Part shown: positions 10,401 through 23,400 of the stretch, one piece after another
How the letters are laid out: each line of letters starts with the position of its first letter
How positions within the stretch are numbered: position 1 is the stretch's first letter
Source of the DNA: Prorocentrum cordatum
Lineage: Eukaryota; Sar; Dinophyceae; Prorocentrales; Prorocentraceae
DNA length: 64,000 bases
Reading direction: 5' to 3'
NCBI GenBank assembly: GCA_963575745.1
Contig: CAUYUJ010007247.1
Span: 43,501-107,500, forward strand
Notes under the pieces: model-generated
What the model saw: the letters and a program-made list of their open reading frames with translations, nothing else
The model's database searches: none
What the model was told of the DNA's origin: nothing
Made by a program: the position numbers and the translations under genes

Positions 10401-12570
10401 CAAACGCGCGCGCCTTGCACCAGCGCGCCGACTGCGCCAAACCACAATGCTCGACGCAGAGCCCCAGCGGGGGAGAGGTACCCCAACGTTGGCCCCGCGC
10501 GCGGCTGGATTCGACCAAAGCGTTTGCCCCAAAGGCTTCGGCAATTCGAGGCGAGCCCCGCCAGCCATGGCCCCTCTGGGGCTGGCGTCGTCAAGGGTGT
10601 TGGGTGTTGGGTGCCGCCTCTATTCAGGGCGTGGCCCTCACACAGTGGACACGTTCGGCGATGGTTTCGCGCATGGCGTTGGCCGCTGAGCAGCGCCAGC
10701 TCATGGCAAGGGCACCCAGCCCTGGCCCTGCGAAGGATGGCGCCCCTTCAGGCCGTTGGCTGCTGGGTCCGAGCAAAGTCAGGCGAAGCCCCCCCGCCGC
10801 TGCCGCGCTCGGGCTAGGTTTCGCTGAAGGCATGGGCCCTAGTGCGAGCCCACTTCGGCGCGGGGTGTTTCAGCAACAGCATCGCCGAGGCCAGCGACGC
10901 GCGATGCGACGGCTCAGATACCAGACGCGTCATGGCGGAGCCGCTGGATCATGGCACAACTCGGCGCTGGACCCGCTGAAGACGCGAGCGGGCATGGGCC
11001 TCCACAGTTCGGGCGTGGACCCCTCCAGTCCGAGTGCCGCTCGGGATGGGGTTCGTTCGTGGCCTTGGCCTTGGGGCCGCCAATCTGGCGCGAAGCCAGC
11101 AACGCGTTGCAAATTGCAGTGTCGGACCCGTCCAAAGCGCTGGCCCGTGGTCACGCCAATTAGCATGCGAGATCAGAAAGCCTTGGCCCCTGCGGCGTCG
11201 GTTCTGTCAAGGCCGTGGGCCACTTGACCGCGCCAGTCCTGGGCGGGGCATTCCAGCTTAGGCGCAGCTCGAGGCGGGCCCAGCTCAACGCGCTGCCCTC
11301 GTGATCCACCCCCCCACCCCCAGCGCGGCGCGATGTGCTGCAGCCTTGGCCATGCGGGCATTGCATCGGCCAGGGCGCTGGCTACTGGCGCCGCACCCAT
11401 CCAGGCGAAGCCCTTCGCCTGTGGCACTGCATGGCCGCGTTCAAGGCGCAGGCCGATGCGCCTGCCTTGTACCTGGCGTGGCCACTCTGCCTGGACCCTG
11501 CGGCCGCAGGCGTCCTCCAGGGCGCGTGCTGAGCTCGCCCGAAGCCATGGCGGCGCCATCGAGCCCTGGCCCCGCTCGGGCTTGGCGCCGCTCACAGCGC
11601 TGGCCAGTGGGCGCCACCGACGCGTGGCGGGACGCCCCAAGCGCAGCACTGTTGTGCATCGCCTCGTCGGCTGCAATGGCCACTGGCGCTGCCGAAATGC
11701 AATGTGCACTTTCCAGCTGGGGCCCTGCTCGGGAGAAGCAGCATCCAACCCATCGGCGGCAAAAGACAGCTTCAATTCAGCCCGAAGGCACGCAGCCCTG
11801 GCCCCGCTGCGACTGGCACCGTTAGCGGCTCTGGCCCACGGGCCAGCCCCAAGGCAAAGCGATGGGCAAGGCCCTGGCACTGCACGGGATTGGTTACGTT
11901 CGAAGCAATGACCCTTGGGCGCGCAAAGCGCGGCGCGGCGCCACCCCTGCTGAGGCCTCGCTGAGATTGCGTCGCCCAGGGCGTTGGCTTCTGGGTCCAA
12001 CCCAACCCAGGCCGACACCCTCATGCGCTGGCCCCGCTGAAGTACGGGTCCACGCGCGGCGACGCCCACGCTGCCCCACCTGGGGCCGCCTTTCAGCAGC
12101 GGAGCCCGCCGCGTCGCGCGCGGATGCGGGTTCGGATCCGAGCGGCTGGGCTTTGATCGCGCGCGGCCAGCGAGGAGCTGCTCGGGCGCGGGCGCGCCAT
12201 TGGGTAACGCCTGGGCAAAGGCGCGCCCAGCCGTGACCGAGCCTGGGCAGCAACGCCATCCAGGAACAGCCGCGGGCGACGCAGATGGCGCGCGCGCGAG
12301 CGCGCCGCGAGCGTTGACAACGCATCCTGCTCGAGAGAAGAAGCGCGCGCACGCGTCAGCGCCAGCCGCGGCGTCGGCCGCGACGACGCAGCAAAGTTCG
12401 CGACCGAGAGCGGTTCCGAATTTTCGCGCCCACCCCGCGCCCGCTATGGCCACCGATGGCTATCGCGCGGGCCGAGCCCGCAAGTCGGACTGCGCCATGC
12501 GCAGAAAATGCAGCTGGGCATATTTTCCGTGCCCCGACAGTGCACGGGGGGGGTAGGTTGACAAAATTCA
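10400..12570. repeat. GC-rich degenerate repeat region, no gene
   Basis: Phrases such as GGCCCCGCTCGGGCTTGGCG, CGCTGGCC and GGGCGTTGGCTNCTGGGT recur at irregular spacing, so this looks like an old, strongly diverged tandem array. Long frames on both strands (for example about 11173-12453 on the minus strand) have alanine/arginine/proline composition typical of stop-poor GC-rich DNA and no motif. I therefore call no CDS. Confidence 0.5.
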
Positions 12571-13320
12571 AGACCTCCGCCCCAATCTTCTAATGGGCAA
12601 CCGACTTCGAGATGCTCCGCCAGACCACCGCGCCACCACCACTTGTCGAGCGCAACGCTTCTCTCGCCGCCACCACTGCTACGACAGGTTCGCCCGATCG
12701 CGCAGCGCCCCGACTACCCCCCCCCCTCACCAGAGAATAACCAACCGCTGGAGCCCATGACGCCACCCCGCGCCCCAAGGCAGCCGCTCGCCAGCGCCCG
12801 CCGACGTGCGCTTGGCGCGCCGACGGGCCCCGCCCCCCACGCGCACGCAGACGCATACCAGCACCCACTGCCCCACCCGCCCACCCCGTGCGCTCGCCAC
12901 CACCACCGCCGTTCAACCACCACCACAGCGCCCAGCGGCACGGACGCAAACGCCCGCGCCCGCACCTCGCCCCCCCCCCGACCTCCGCTTCTCAGAGTCG
13001 CACGCGCAGCGCCTTGCCCCCCCCCACCCCCCCCTCCCTCCGCCCCAGACCCCCCCCCCCCCCCCCCCCCCCCGCCGCCACCCCACCCCCGACCCCCCCC
13101 CCCCCCCCCCCCCCACCCCCTTCGGCAACCGCCACGACCCGCCCACCACCCAGCCACCACGATGGCCCTACGCTCGCAGGGGAGGAGGAGCGCCTCGCGG
13201 TGGCGCTGGGGAAAGAGAGGGAGCGGCGCCCTGGTGAGGGTGCAGGGTGAAGGCCATGGGGGAGGAGGGGGGGTCTCGCGGCGCACAGCCGATGGGCCGC
13301 CAGGGGGAGGGTGGCGCAGC
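12571..13320. repeat. C-rich tract with long poly-C runs
   Basis: The plus strand becomes almost pyrimidine/C-only. Runs of more than ten C lie at about 13050-13070 and 13098-13112, with CCACC phrases on both sides. Proline/histidine or glycine-only frames here are not genes. Confidence 0.75.
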
Positions 13321-13324
13321 GACT

Positions 13325-13740
13325 AGCGGGCCTGATGACTGTTGATGGGGTTCTGATGGGGGTTTGATGGCCGTGCTCGCCTGTGAGCTTTTCGGTGATG
13401 ACTTTTGATGACTTTTGATGGGGGTCTGATGGCCGCGTCCGCCTGGGAGCTTTTCGGTGATGACTTTTGATGACTTCTGATGCCCCGTGATGCCCTGTGC
13501 GTCGGTGTGGTGATGACTTCTGATGACTTTTGATGACTTTTGATGATTTTTGATGGAGGAAAACGGTGATGACTTTTGATGGGGGTTTGATAGGGGGGTG
13601 ATGGGTTTTGATGAGGGTCTGATGGCCGTGCCCGCTTGGGAGCTTTTCGGTGATGACGGTTGATGACTTTTGATGGGGGTCTGATGGCCGCGTCGGCCTG
13701 GGCGCTTTTCGGGCATGACTTTTGATGGGGGTACGATGGC
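13325..13740. repeat. Tandem repeat of TGATGACTTT and TGATGGGGGT modules
   Basis: Ten-base modules TGATGACTTT and TGATGGGGGT alternate with a longer phrase (CTGATGGCCGCGTCCGCCTG plus GGAGCTTTTCGG). The longer phrase recurs about five times at spacings of roughly 60-190 bp. Minus-strand frames read Ser/His/Lys-rich repeats (KSHQKSS) and are repeat by-products. Confidence 0.8.
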
Positions 13741-14540
13741 GCGCGCGACGGGTGCGACGAGCTCGCGGTGCGGGTCCGATGGGCGCCGCCCCGCCCAGTG
13801 GCCCACGCGGCGCGGCGGCGCTCGGGCGGGCGCTGGCATTGCGCGGCGACGAGCAACTCGGATGAGCCGCCGCTGGACTCCGAGCGAGCGCCGCCTGCAC
13901 CCGAAGACGCGCTACACCAAACCAACAAACAACCCCCCACCCCCCGCGCCCGCCCCCGCCCCCCCCCCCCCCCCCCACCCACACACATCCCACACCCCAC
14001 CCCGCCGCACTCGCATCCCACCCAATCCAAGTCTGCAGTGTACACAGAGGCCAACGAGACGCCCGCACGGCGCCCCGCCCGCCTCGGCGGTGCCAAGACA
14101 CCGATAAGTCGCCAGATGGCGCAGTGGAAGCACAAGCGGCGCTGCCCCCGAGCAAGGGGCCATGCCGTTTCGCGCGCGGCACGATTGCACGAGGCGGCGA
14201 GCGCACGAACCCAGGCCCTCAAGCCGATGACGCTTCCACGCGCCCCACCACCCCCCATCGGCCGCCGCGCCAGCCACGTCGCGGCCTTCCCTTGCCGAGA
14301 CTGCCGCGCGAGCTGCTGTCGACAACGCGCGCCGCGAGCGGCGCGCCCCTTGCCAATCGACGCCAGACGGCAGGAACAGCCTTTCGTGAATGACGGCGTC
14401 GCCCGCACCGCCGTCGGAGACTGGCGAACCGCGCGCGCGCGCGTGTCGGCGACATCGGCCTCCACAGCTCCGCGCGATTGGCCTCGTCGGCGGCAGAGCG
14501 CGCAACTGTCGCGCGGCGCCCTCTACTGTGCCGCAGCTGG
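13741..14540. other. Gene-free GC-rich spacer with poly-C
   Basis: Includes poly-C runs at about 13955-13980 and CCCCACCC sequence. No motif or credible gene is seen. Confidence 0.5.
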
Positions 14541-15070
14541 CGCACCAAATTTCCGAGCAGCAGCGCAGATCTGCCGCGTCCCGTCAGTTCTGCACAATCG
14601 TCTTGCACTTCTTCTTCTTCCCGTCGGTCTCGTGGCACTTCTCTGGGTTGTCCTTATTCATCGTGCTATTACTATGCTCAGTCTTTTCGCCGCGCGTGCG
14701 CGTGACAGACCTGCTGCTGCGACAGAACGCGCACCCCGCAGCCTTGCAGAACAGCAACGCAAATCTGCCACTTCCCGCAAGCGTGCTCAGCCGTGTGGTT
14801 CTTTTTCTGCCCGTCAGTCGTCTGCACCCTCTCTGGCGTGCTCGTAGTTGCAGTGTCCTTATTGGCTCCGTTTTCTTGTGGGTCGCCGTGTCCTTCTCCA
14901 GCTTGTGCACCCGTCCCGTAATTATGCTTATCTTGCGCCGCGCGCGAGTGGCAGATCTGACGCCAGCGAGGCGCGCGCGCAGCAAGCTTGCCGAGCAGCA
15001 TTGCAGATCTGCCACGTCCCGCCAACATGCTCCGCCGTCTGGCTCTTCTTCTTCCCGTCAGTCGCATGGC
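14541..15070. repeat. Three diverged copies of a ~200-245 bp repeat
   Basis: The phrase CCGAGCAGCANNGCAGATCTGCCNCNTCCCG begins near 14551, 14747 (as CAGAACAGCAACGCAAATC) and 14991. Each copy is followed by a TTCTTCTTCCCGTCNGTCG phrase and CTCTGG(C/G)TTG. On the minus strand each copy reads a short peptide with W-Q-I-C and several Cys, but frames break between copies. Confidence 0.6.
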
Positions 15071-17170
15071 CCTGCTCTGGCTTGCTCTTCTTTGCCATGT
15101 CAACCACTGGCTTTGCCCGTTGAGTGCGACGCGCGGCCCGCCCCCCTCCCCCGCGCGGCTTAGAGGACGCGGCCGAGCCATCGCATTGTGTTGTCGCGCG
15201 CGCCGACACGCCCGCCAGCGCCCGCCGCGGGCGCGCGCCCGCCTGCTCGCGCAGCGCAAGCTCGCACCAACCGCCACCGCCGCCACGCGCAAGACCACCG
15301 CGCACCCGTCCCGCGCCGCGCGCGCCACGCTTCTTCACTGCGCTACCCCCCCCCCACCCACGATCAACCCAACCCTGCCAGCACGCGCGCGCTCCACCCC
15401 ACCCGCGCCGCCCCCCCCACTCCCGCCCAGGCGCACATGGCGGGGCCAAACGCGACGTGCGGCGGCGCCCATGAAACGCAACGGGTTGCGAAGGCCCCGC
15501 GCAGATCCCACGCGACCATTGCGGAATGCGCGCAAAGCTACCTGCGCGCACGAGCGCGAACGCTCGCGGCGCCAATTGCCACGGGCAAACATGGCCAACG
15601 CGGCCGTGACATTCTGCGTGGGGCAAAGCTGACTGCGCAAGGGTCGGCCAAGGACGCTTGCGCCACTCGTCCTGGCATCGGCTGCCACAGGGGGCAGCGG
15701 GCGGCGCTAAGTAGGCCCATGCGTTGCCCATGGCGCCGATGTCCGACCGCACAACTGGCGCGATTGCAGTTTAATGTGGCAAGGGCGGCGCATGGACGGG
15801 GCGCGTGGCGAGGCAACGCAATCTAGCATGGGCAATACAAGGACAGCTCTGTAGCGAGCAGGAGGACGCGCGACAACAAAGGCATCGACGTGTCAGAGCA
15901 CGGCGTGGCTTTCATGAGGTCGCGGCCGCCGCGTGGATGGCGCGCGCGGCCTGCGCCGAATTCGCGCGCTGACTGCGGCGAGCGCGCCGCCGCCCCGATC
16001 GGCAACAAACGGTGGGCAACGGGTGTGGGAACAAGCCACGATTGGCCGAACCCGTAAGAGTTTGGGCAACTACGCGCCAGGATGGAGGCACGATGGCGCC
16101 CAAATGCGCCGGCGCGGCTGCAAACGCACGCGTCGGGTAAGCGCGCTGCGCTGGGGCGCCATTGAACTGCGCAGCCGCGCAATCCATATCTGGCTTGACC
16201 CTGCGCGCCGTAGATTGAACGACATAGCAGCGCGTTCCCTCGCACGGACACTGCCAATCGCGTTCCGCGTTCCTGTGCCAACCGCATGGCTTGGAAAAAA
16301 AAACGCGGGACCCGTTTGGCTACCCGCTGTTGCCCAATGCGGGGCGTCGGCACGCGGCAAGCGCAAACGACAAATTGACGGTGGCGCTCGGGAGCGGCGC
16401 GCTTGACCAACATGCGACACGCGCAACTACAGCGCAAGCCCGAATGCCGCGCGAAGCTCTCAAGCAGTGCTTGGGCGCGCAAACGAATCGAACGCAACAG
16501 GTTCGAACGTTTGCGCGCCTGTGCCTCTAAAAGGCGATGCGCCTGGCCGCAAGCAACGGACAGGGCACCAACTGCGATGAAAACGCCGCAGGGCGCGAGT
16601 TGGGCTTGGATGCCGTTGGGGGACACATTGCTTGAAAACGTGTCTGAAGCTGGGCACATTGGAAGGTAACCCCCGCGACGTCCTCGGCGAACCGCAGAGG
16701 TTGACGATAGAGGGTGCTTGGCCTCCCCGTTGGCGCCCGCACGCTGCGGCGCTGACATGGTCGAGCGATGCGCCGCTCTGCGCGGGCTCAACGCCCGCGC
16801 GCTCGTCGGCAACAACGAACAACACCGCCCTGCAGAAGACCCCGCGCGCAAAACTGCCAGTTGCCGTGTCGGCTGGCACCGATTGGGCAGCAGCCGCCTG
16901 GACTTTGACAGCGCGCGTCGCTCGGGCAGCTGGCGCGCGCGCCAGCAAGGGGGGCGATGAAGAGAGCGTTGCAACGACGACCATCAATGGGCGAACGCCT
17001 CATTTAAATGAAGCAACCTCTATCGAGCGCCATCGGCTCGCGACCGAGCGGCGTTCGCAATAGCTCCTGCGCGCGGTGTTGCGCGTCGGGCCCTGGCGGG
17101 CCCCAGTGGCCAGGGCGCCCTGGTGCACGCGCCAGAAGGGGCTAACAGTGCCCCATCGGATGCCCGCAGG
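15071..17170. other. Gene-free GC-rich spacer
   Basis: No feature is recognised. GCGCGC and CGCGGC words are dense. A long minus-strand frame (15823-16974) has no conserved motif and its composition matches the background, so it is not called. Compositionally it resembles 10400-12570 but without obvious units. Confidence 0.45.
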
Positions 17171-18030
17171 CTCCGCTAGGATGAGCCATGGAGGAGGAGG
17201 GGGAGGAGGAAATGATGATGATGAGGGGGAGGGTGATGGGCATGCTGATGAGGAGGATGCTTAACGCCTCGCTGTTCTTAGCACCCTCCTGGGTTCGACA
17301 TGGCTATAGCCTTCTTCCTTCTTGTGAGCATACCCCTCCGCTTTCCCCCGTCACCCTCGCCATGCAAGCGGCCCGACGGGAAAGGCCGCGTCGGAGCGGG
17401 GACAAGGGCAGCTAAAACAAGATGGAGGGTGGGAAGCGCTTGGAGCGACCAGCGGCCGCGCGTGGGGAGAGGCAACGAAACGTGCAATGCACCTTCTGCC
17501 CTTTCCCCCGCGCCAGGCGCTAACCGCCCTCACCTCGTCGAAGCCGCCATGGGTGCGACCATGTCCCCGCCCGCCAACCCTCTAACAACAGTCAGCTTAG
17601 GACCATGCTGCAAGCCTGCTACATCGCGGTGGCCATGGCCGTTTTCATGGACGCGCAGGGCGAACACGCGCGGCCCGATTGTGATATGACAGAGCGTATC
17701 CTACCCACGTGCGGAAAACAACGAGTGGGTCTGAACGTGAGTGGGTTGAGCACGAGTGGGCCTGGGAGTGAGTGCGTGAGCGCGCGTTGCGTGAGCACCA
17801 TATGGGCACCTTAAGGAGGCCCGACGACACTTCAATGAGGCCCCACGGCCTGCCTCGAGGCCAGCCCCCAAACAAACACCCAGACAGACCTTACGGCTGG
17901 CCCCATGCGGAAGCCACAAAGCACCCCAAGATGCCCCCAAGATATCATGCAGGCCCCAAGACACCACTGAGGAAGCCCCACGGCACCCTGATGAGGACCC
18001 GATTGTACCATCAGGGGCCTCACGTTATTC
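17171..18030. other. Gene-free spacer with a GGA/GAT simple repeat
   Basis: A purine tract of GAGGAGGAGG and GATGATGAT occupies about 17187-17260. At 17800-18010 weak AGGCCCCACGGC-type repeats appear. Nothing else is seen. Confidence 0.5.
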
Positions 18031-18037
18031 CTTTTTC

Positions 18038-19388
18038 TCAAGGGTCGCGGATCGGCTCGCCATCCACGTCGCCGTCGTTCTCGCCCCTCTCCTTCTCGGC
18101 CAGGGCCCTGAACGACGGCTCCCCGCTGGCCAGCGCGTCCCGCCGCGCATCCCTGCGGTCGGCGTGGCCAGGCTTCCACGTGTGGACGTGGTCCCATCGT
18201 GCGATCCCCGTCTCCTCGGTCACGCCGAGCCACGCGCGCATCAGGCCGAGGCACCTGCCTTTCGCCCTGTTGCACTTCATCTCTCGGCATGTTCGGGCAA
18301 GGAAGCATCCAGAAGCCTCGCCCTGGTGTGATGGCACCAAACACTGCGCCACCATGGTGCTCGTCGTGCCGTAAAATCGAATGATGCCGCTGCGGTGGCG
18401 AACCGCAATCTCAGCGGGCACCTTGCCGAGATGCTTCGGGCCGCCCGCAACTCCTCCGCCCAGCGCTGCAGGTGGAGGTTCAAGCGGCGCCGCAGGCGGC
18501 GGCACTGGGGGCGGCGGCAACGGTGGTCCGAAGAAGACGTCCGCTATCGCCCCGTCGATGTCGGCCGCGACGCCGTCGTGCTCGCCTTCGCCGCCGTCGC
18601 CGCCAGCGGGATGGGGCATCACCGTCCTCGCCGCAGCCTCCGTCACTATCAGCGTCCTCGGGAACGCTGTCGCCCTCAGCGGACTCTGTGGTCTCGCCAT
18701 GGTCCTCGTCCGGATCGGACGAAGCCTCGGCGCCGCCGTCCTTGCCCTCGGCGGGGTCGTCGGAGTCCGAACTCGACGAGCTCGAAGAGCTCGGCGAGCT
18801 CGACGAGCTCGAACTGGAGCCAGACTGGCTGCTCGCATCGCCATCGGCAAGCGCCGCAGCCCTGCCCCCGTCCCTGCCGCGCCCGCCGCGCCCGCGGCCC
18901 TGGCGCCCAGCGCGGCCCCCTCCTGCAGCGCGCCGCTGTCGGCGAGCCTTGGGCCGAGGCGGGTCGACCTCGGGAGTCTGGCGGCTGATGTACAGCTTCC
19001 ATGGTTCCACGCTGGCGACCTGCCTGGACCGAGACACGAACCGCCAGAAGCTGATCGTCCTGATCTGCTCCGCCTCGAAGCTCTTGATCATCTCCCAAAG
19101 GGATCGCCAGAACATCTTCGGATCCTCGACCCGAATCGGTGACACCCCCAAGATGTCGCCGCAGTCCCTGGGCTGGTCCCTCTCCAGCTCGACCACCGTG
19201 GGCGAGAAAGGCTTCTGGAAATCGAAAGCGACATGAAAAAAAAAACGATGAACGATTCCATCATCATCAGCACCGCACTCAACGACATCCAACCCCGAGC
19301 CGCCCGCGGCATCTGCCTCGGCCTCTTGAATGGCCGTGGTGCTGGTGAAGCGGAGCACGCCGTCGCCACTGGCCAGCAGTGCCTTCAT
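18038..19388 (-). pseudogene. Broken dinoflagellate multicopy protein with acidic serine tract
   Basis: A possible start is the ATG at 19388 (MKALLASGDGVLRF). The frame continues through DPKMFWRSLWEMIKSFEAEQ and IRTISFWRFVSRSRQVASVE, a basic stretch, then about 70 residues of Ser/Asp/Glu (SSSSSPSSSSSSSSDSDDP). Near 18610 a one-base shift moves it into a second frame. That frame carries a proline tract, GKVPAEIAVRHRSGIIRFYG, a Cys/His-containing block (TMVAQCLVPSHQGEASGCFL, then CREMKCNRAKGRCLGLMRAW) and a charged C-terminus ending at 18038. The order of W-rich motif, acidic linker and then a short domain ending in RPLGxLxAWL-like sequence is one I recall from numerous uncharacterised dinoflagellate proteins, there followed by longer regions. 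No function is known to me. The frameshift, unless a sequencing error, makes it a pseudogene. Confidence 0.55.
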
Positions 19389-20411
19389 CGGAGAGCCCCC
19401 CCCTGGCTGCTTCATGCAATCACAGCTGCGCTGCCGCCGAAAAACCTCTGAGCCCCGTGAGGGCCCCTCCAGAAAACTCCCCAGGAAACCTCTGAACCCC
19501 ATAAGGGCCCCTACAAAACCAAGGGATCTGCATCTGTGAACTTGTTCCGAAGCCCAAAGACCCTGCACGGCAGCACAGCGCCCCTCCCCTTGCAGGCCCC
19601 CACGGTGGCCCTCGACACCCACCGAAGGCCTGAGTCATGAAACGGAGGCACGTCAAGATCGCGATGGAACCCCATCGCGATCTTGACGTCCCTCACAAAC
19701 GCGGCCGTCGATTGTTTCAAAAGGCTGGATTGTAAATCAAGGCTTCCTGGGGACATTCGGGGATGGGGCTCGCAGGGCTGCAGGCGCGGGGGCGCTGGGG
19801 GCCGACCTCCCCGCCCCATCCCCTGCATGCGAGATCGGCGAACGTTTGCGACAGCAACCCCCCCTTCCTCTGCCAGACAGGCTGCAAAGCAGGAACCGTG
19901 GCGATAGCGCGACCTCGAAGCAAAAGGGGGGCCAGTGGGGATCCCGAAGAGGCCCCGACTAGATGCGGCGGCACATTGCCCTGCTCCCTAAGACAACCCG
20001 AAGCCCAATCGAACTTATATCTGGCACCCCCCTGAGGCCTCATCCGCATTTCTTCGAAGCGGCCTTCGAAGGCCGCGAATGCGATCAACGACGCCAAGGG
20101 CTGGCACGGCGACGCCTCCGTGAGAGGGCCCCGAAACGCACAAGCGTAGTTGGCCACCTGAGGTCATCGCCCACCCCCCTGGCACCCCTCGTCTGCTGCC
20201 CCCAAGAGGACATCGCAAGGCTTCCGAGGCACGCAAAGGCTCGTTCCTGGCCCCTGGGGCCCACTGGGCGGGACCTCCCGAAGGTCCCCAAAGGCTGGCC
20301 CAGCATGCGACCCCCTCCCCCCCCCCCCCCTACCGCCAGCGAAGGCCAAGAGATGTCCTTGAGGGCCTAAGCCTTCAAGGAATCTGTGGCATTCGTTGAA
20401 CGCTGCTGCTA
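19389..20411. other. Gene-free spacer with a perfect hairpin
   Basis: At 19440-19530 the plus strand has CCTCTGA(G/A)CCCC and AGGGCCCCT phrases repeated twice or three times. A perfect hairpin at 19650-19689 is listed separately. A poly-C run sits near 20320. No gene is seen. Confidence 0.55.
19650..19689. other. Perfect 18-bp stem hairpin with 4-nt loop
   Basis: ACGTCAAGATCGCGATGG is followed by AACC and then its exact reverse complement. It is isolated in gene-free DNA between two minus-strand genes, about 260 bp upstream of the gene ending at 18038. It could be a transposon tip, a processing or termination structure, or chance. Confidence 0.8.
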
Positions 20412-23400
20412 CTATGATTGCATGAAGCCTCCAAGGAGGCGCGCGGGAGCCTTGGCGGCCTTCTTGCCAAGCAACGAGTTGCGAAGGAGAATGAACACGA
20501 ACTTGACGTGCCGCTCGATCAGCCGCAGCCCGATGCCGTCGCCCTCGTGGATGCAGGTCTCCGCCTCGTGGCAAACCCTGCGGTCGATGGCCACTCTGCC
20601 CAGGCATGGCACGTTGGACTTCGTGAAAGTCGTGCGCAAGGCTTCCCACCTCGACGCTCGCTGATCCACCGACTCGCCGCTGCTGCCGCCAAAGCTCTGG
20701 CAGGCGTCTGCAACGACGTTCGGCGCGCGCCTGCGATACCTGAGAACCGCGCCCGTATCGACCTGGACCTCGACGTCGGCGACGGGGCCAGCGGCCCGAT
20801 CCACGAGCGCGAGCAGGCTGCCGTCCCGCTCCAAGCTGGCCTGCCTGGACGCGCGGGCAGCATCGCGCACCGCGGCCGCCGCGCGGGTCTCTTGCGAGCC
20901 CCCCCTGCGACGTCGGCGGGAGGCCTCCTCCCGAGCAGCCGCCGCAGCCTCCAGAATCGACGGGCGAACGTTGGCGAACTGAGATACCTGCGGCGCGACA
21001 CCCTCTGCTGCTGGACGCTTGCTCCGAGGGCGGCTCGGCTCCATGCCGAGAGCTAGCGCGCCGTCCGACGCCGAGGACACCCTCGGCTTCCGACGCCTGT
21101 CAAAGCCACGCTCCCCAGACAGATGACGATCCCTCGCAATGGCAGCCAGCAGCCTGTACTGATCAAGCTCAGGCACCTCCAGCTGAGAATGCATCTCCGA
21201 CAACTCTGCAGCAACCCCATCAGATATGTACATGCCGTTCACGTGCACGAATGCGCGCCACATCCACTGCTGGAGGCTGTTGCGACCGCGTCGCGGGTCC
21301 TGCGTTTGGCGCTTCCGCCTCGGGGCAAGGCCTTTTTGAAGGTCGGTCGGGCAAGGTGCTGAATCGACGTCGAAATCACTTGCCGACTGCGCCGTGAAAT
21401 GGGCACTCACCTCTGCGACGGTCTCGGCGTGTCCAAACCCTGAAGCGCGCACTCCCCTGGTTCACCGAATGCAGCCGTTCCACGTCGGCGGTGTCCATGT
21501 CGGCCATGACCAGGACGCCCTTCAGTTCATTCGCTGCCTCCTGCGAGCCCAAACGCCCATGGTAGAACTTCGCGAAATCCAGGGAGTACGGGTCCAGAAG
21601 GCAGGGCTTGGTCGCACCGAGAGCGTGCAAATGTGCAGGCTCCTTGAGGGCATACAGCAACGGCATCGGCCAATTCCGATTGGCCCTGTGCACAAGATGG
21701 TATGCGACCCCGCCCATCCTTGACATCAAACGGTAAACCTTCAGCGACGCCGCCTCCGCATGCTCCTGCAATGGAGACCACGATGCTGCGTTGAAGATTG
21801 ACTCGTAGCATGTTCTGAACAACTCATGGGTGTCCTCGTCCTCATGAGCCAGCCACGCTTGATATGTCCTCGGCTCTCCGCGGGACACCTTGTGCTGCTG
21901 CAGCTTCTCGAATGCCGAGCCGCTGGAGGCCAACTGCCGCGTGACGTAGGAGTCCGCGCGCACGGCCAGCACCGAGCCGATGAACATATCGTCAGCGACG
22001 GCGCCGCTGAGCATCCAGGCGCGGCTGCCAGCAACTCGCTGGTCGTGCTGCTCCCTGAAGGCGTTCGCGTCGTCCTGGTATGCTGGGTCCCCGCCGTCTG
22101 GGCCGCCGGCCGAGGGCTGAGGTCCAGCAGGGTCGGCGCCGCCGTCTCCAGCGGCACGCCGCTCGGCATCCCCTGGAGGAGCGCCGCCACCAGGCCCAGC
22201 AGCAACAGCACGTGGCGCACGGGCTGCCTGCCCTGGCAGCGCGCGCAAGTAGGCTGCCTGCAGAATACCATGGACAGACGCTGGCACACCAATGGATCGG
22301 TGACTGCGCATCTTGTCAGCCCAGTTGGCTCTGTTTAGAACGTCAATCCTGCCGAACAGCGCAGGGGCCCCAAACCTCCTCATCAATAACAGTGTGTGCT
22401 TGGGCGATTGACAACATCCTCTGCAATAGTGCTCAATGACGCCATGCTTGCGAATATCTCCATTGTACAATCTTGAAACAACCTCCTTGCGATACGCAAG
22501 TATTGGGTCACTTGAACCACCAAAGTAAAGGTCCCAAATGGCGTCGCGGTGCGCGGTGGCTGCCGCTGGGGGTACACCTCCTCTGACCACGAGCTGCTCT
22601 CCATGGATCAACCTGGCCTGGTGTCTCAGCTCGAGAAGGTGATCGCCCGTCAAGGACATTTGACATCGAACGAGGTTCGTGTCGAATGGCCTGATCGCGA
22701 TGAGCCCCTGCTCGGCGACCTTATTCTTCTTGTGTGCCCGACGCAACAAGGTCAGCTGAGACCTCCGAGGGAACGCTTCTGCAAAAGCACGCTCGTTTCG
22801 GAGGTTGCCACTGGCGGCGTCGCAGCACGCGATGTCCACCTGCCTGGGGGCCATCAGGTCGAGGGGGCCGTCGCAAGGCATATCCAATTGCCTGCGCAGA
22901 GCCGCGTGCACGACCTCAGCCGAAGAGCCGTCGAGCACACAAAGATGCGTCGGCACAGTGCCATGCACGTGCAAGAAGTCCGCAGCACCACCATCGGCCC
23001 TGCGTCGCATCATCATGCCGAACTGGCCCTTGGCGACGAAAACCTCGCGAGCGCCAACCGTGTGCTCGCAGATGACGTCGTCATCGTACACCTGCGACAC
23101 GGTGGTCGTGAGCTTCATGCGTGTGCCATCGTATTTGCGCTTTCGGAAGAACACCAATGGCGCGGTGACAGCACTACCGAGCTGCTCCCGAGAGGCCCTG
23201 CATGCGCCAAGCATGCGGTCGATGACGGACAGCACGTGCTCTCGCGAGGCCACGAAGGTCGCGTGAGCAACAGCATGCACGCGTTCTCTGAAGTGTCCTC
23301 GCGGTATGCCCAGTCGTTGTCCCACCGAGAGCGCGCTCGACAAGGTGACGGCGCCGCCGTCGGGGAACCTCTTCTCGACCATCACCAGCGCCAAGCTGGC

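Noticed and set aside
10447-12570. Several overlapping frames of 150-430 codons on both strands
   Set aside because: Stop-poor GC-rich repeat DNA. Composition is Ala/Arg/Pro/Gly only, with no motif and equal openness on both strands.
12640-14850. Long proline-, histidine- or glycine-rich frames around the poly-C tracts, and the KSHQKSS-type minus frames
   Set aside because: They follow directly from the C-rich sequence and the TGATGACTTT repeat.
20412-21452. A separate 346-codon gene
   Set aside because: It continues the 769-codon frame after a one-base shift and matches the expected C-terminal part of the same family, so it is annotated as one broken gene.
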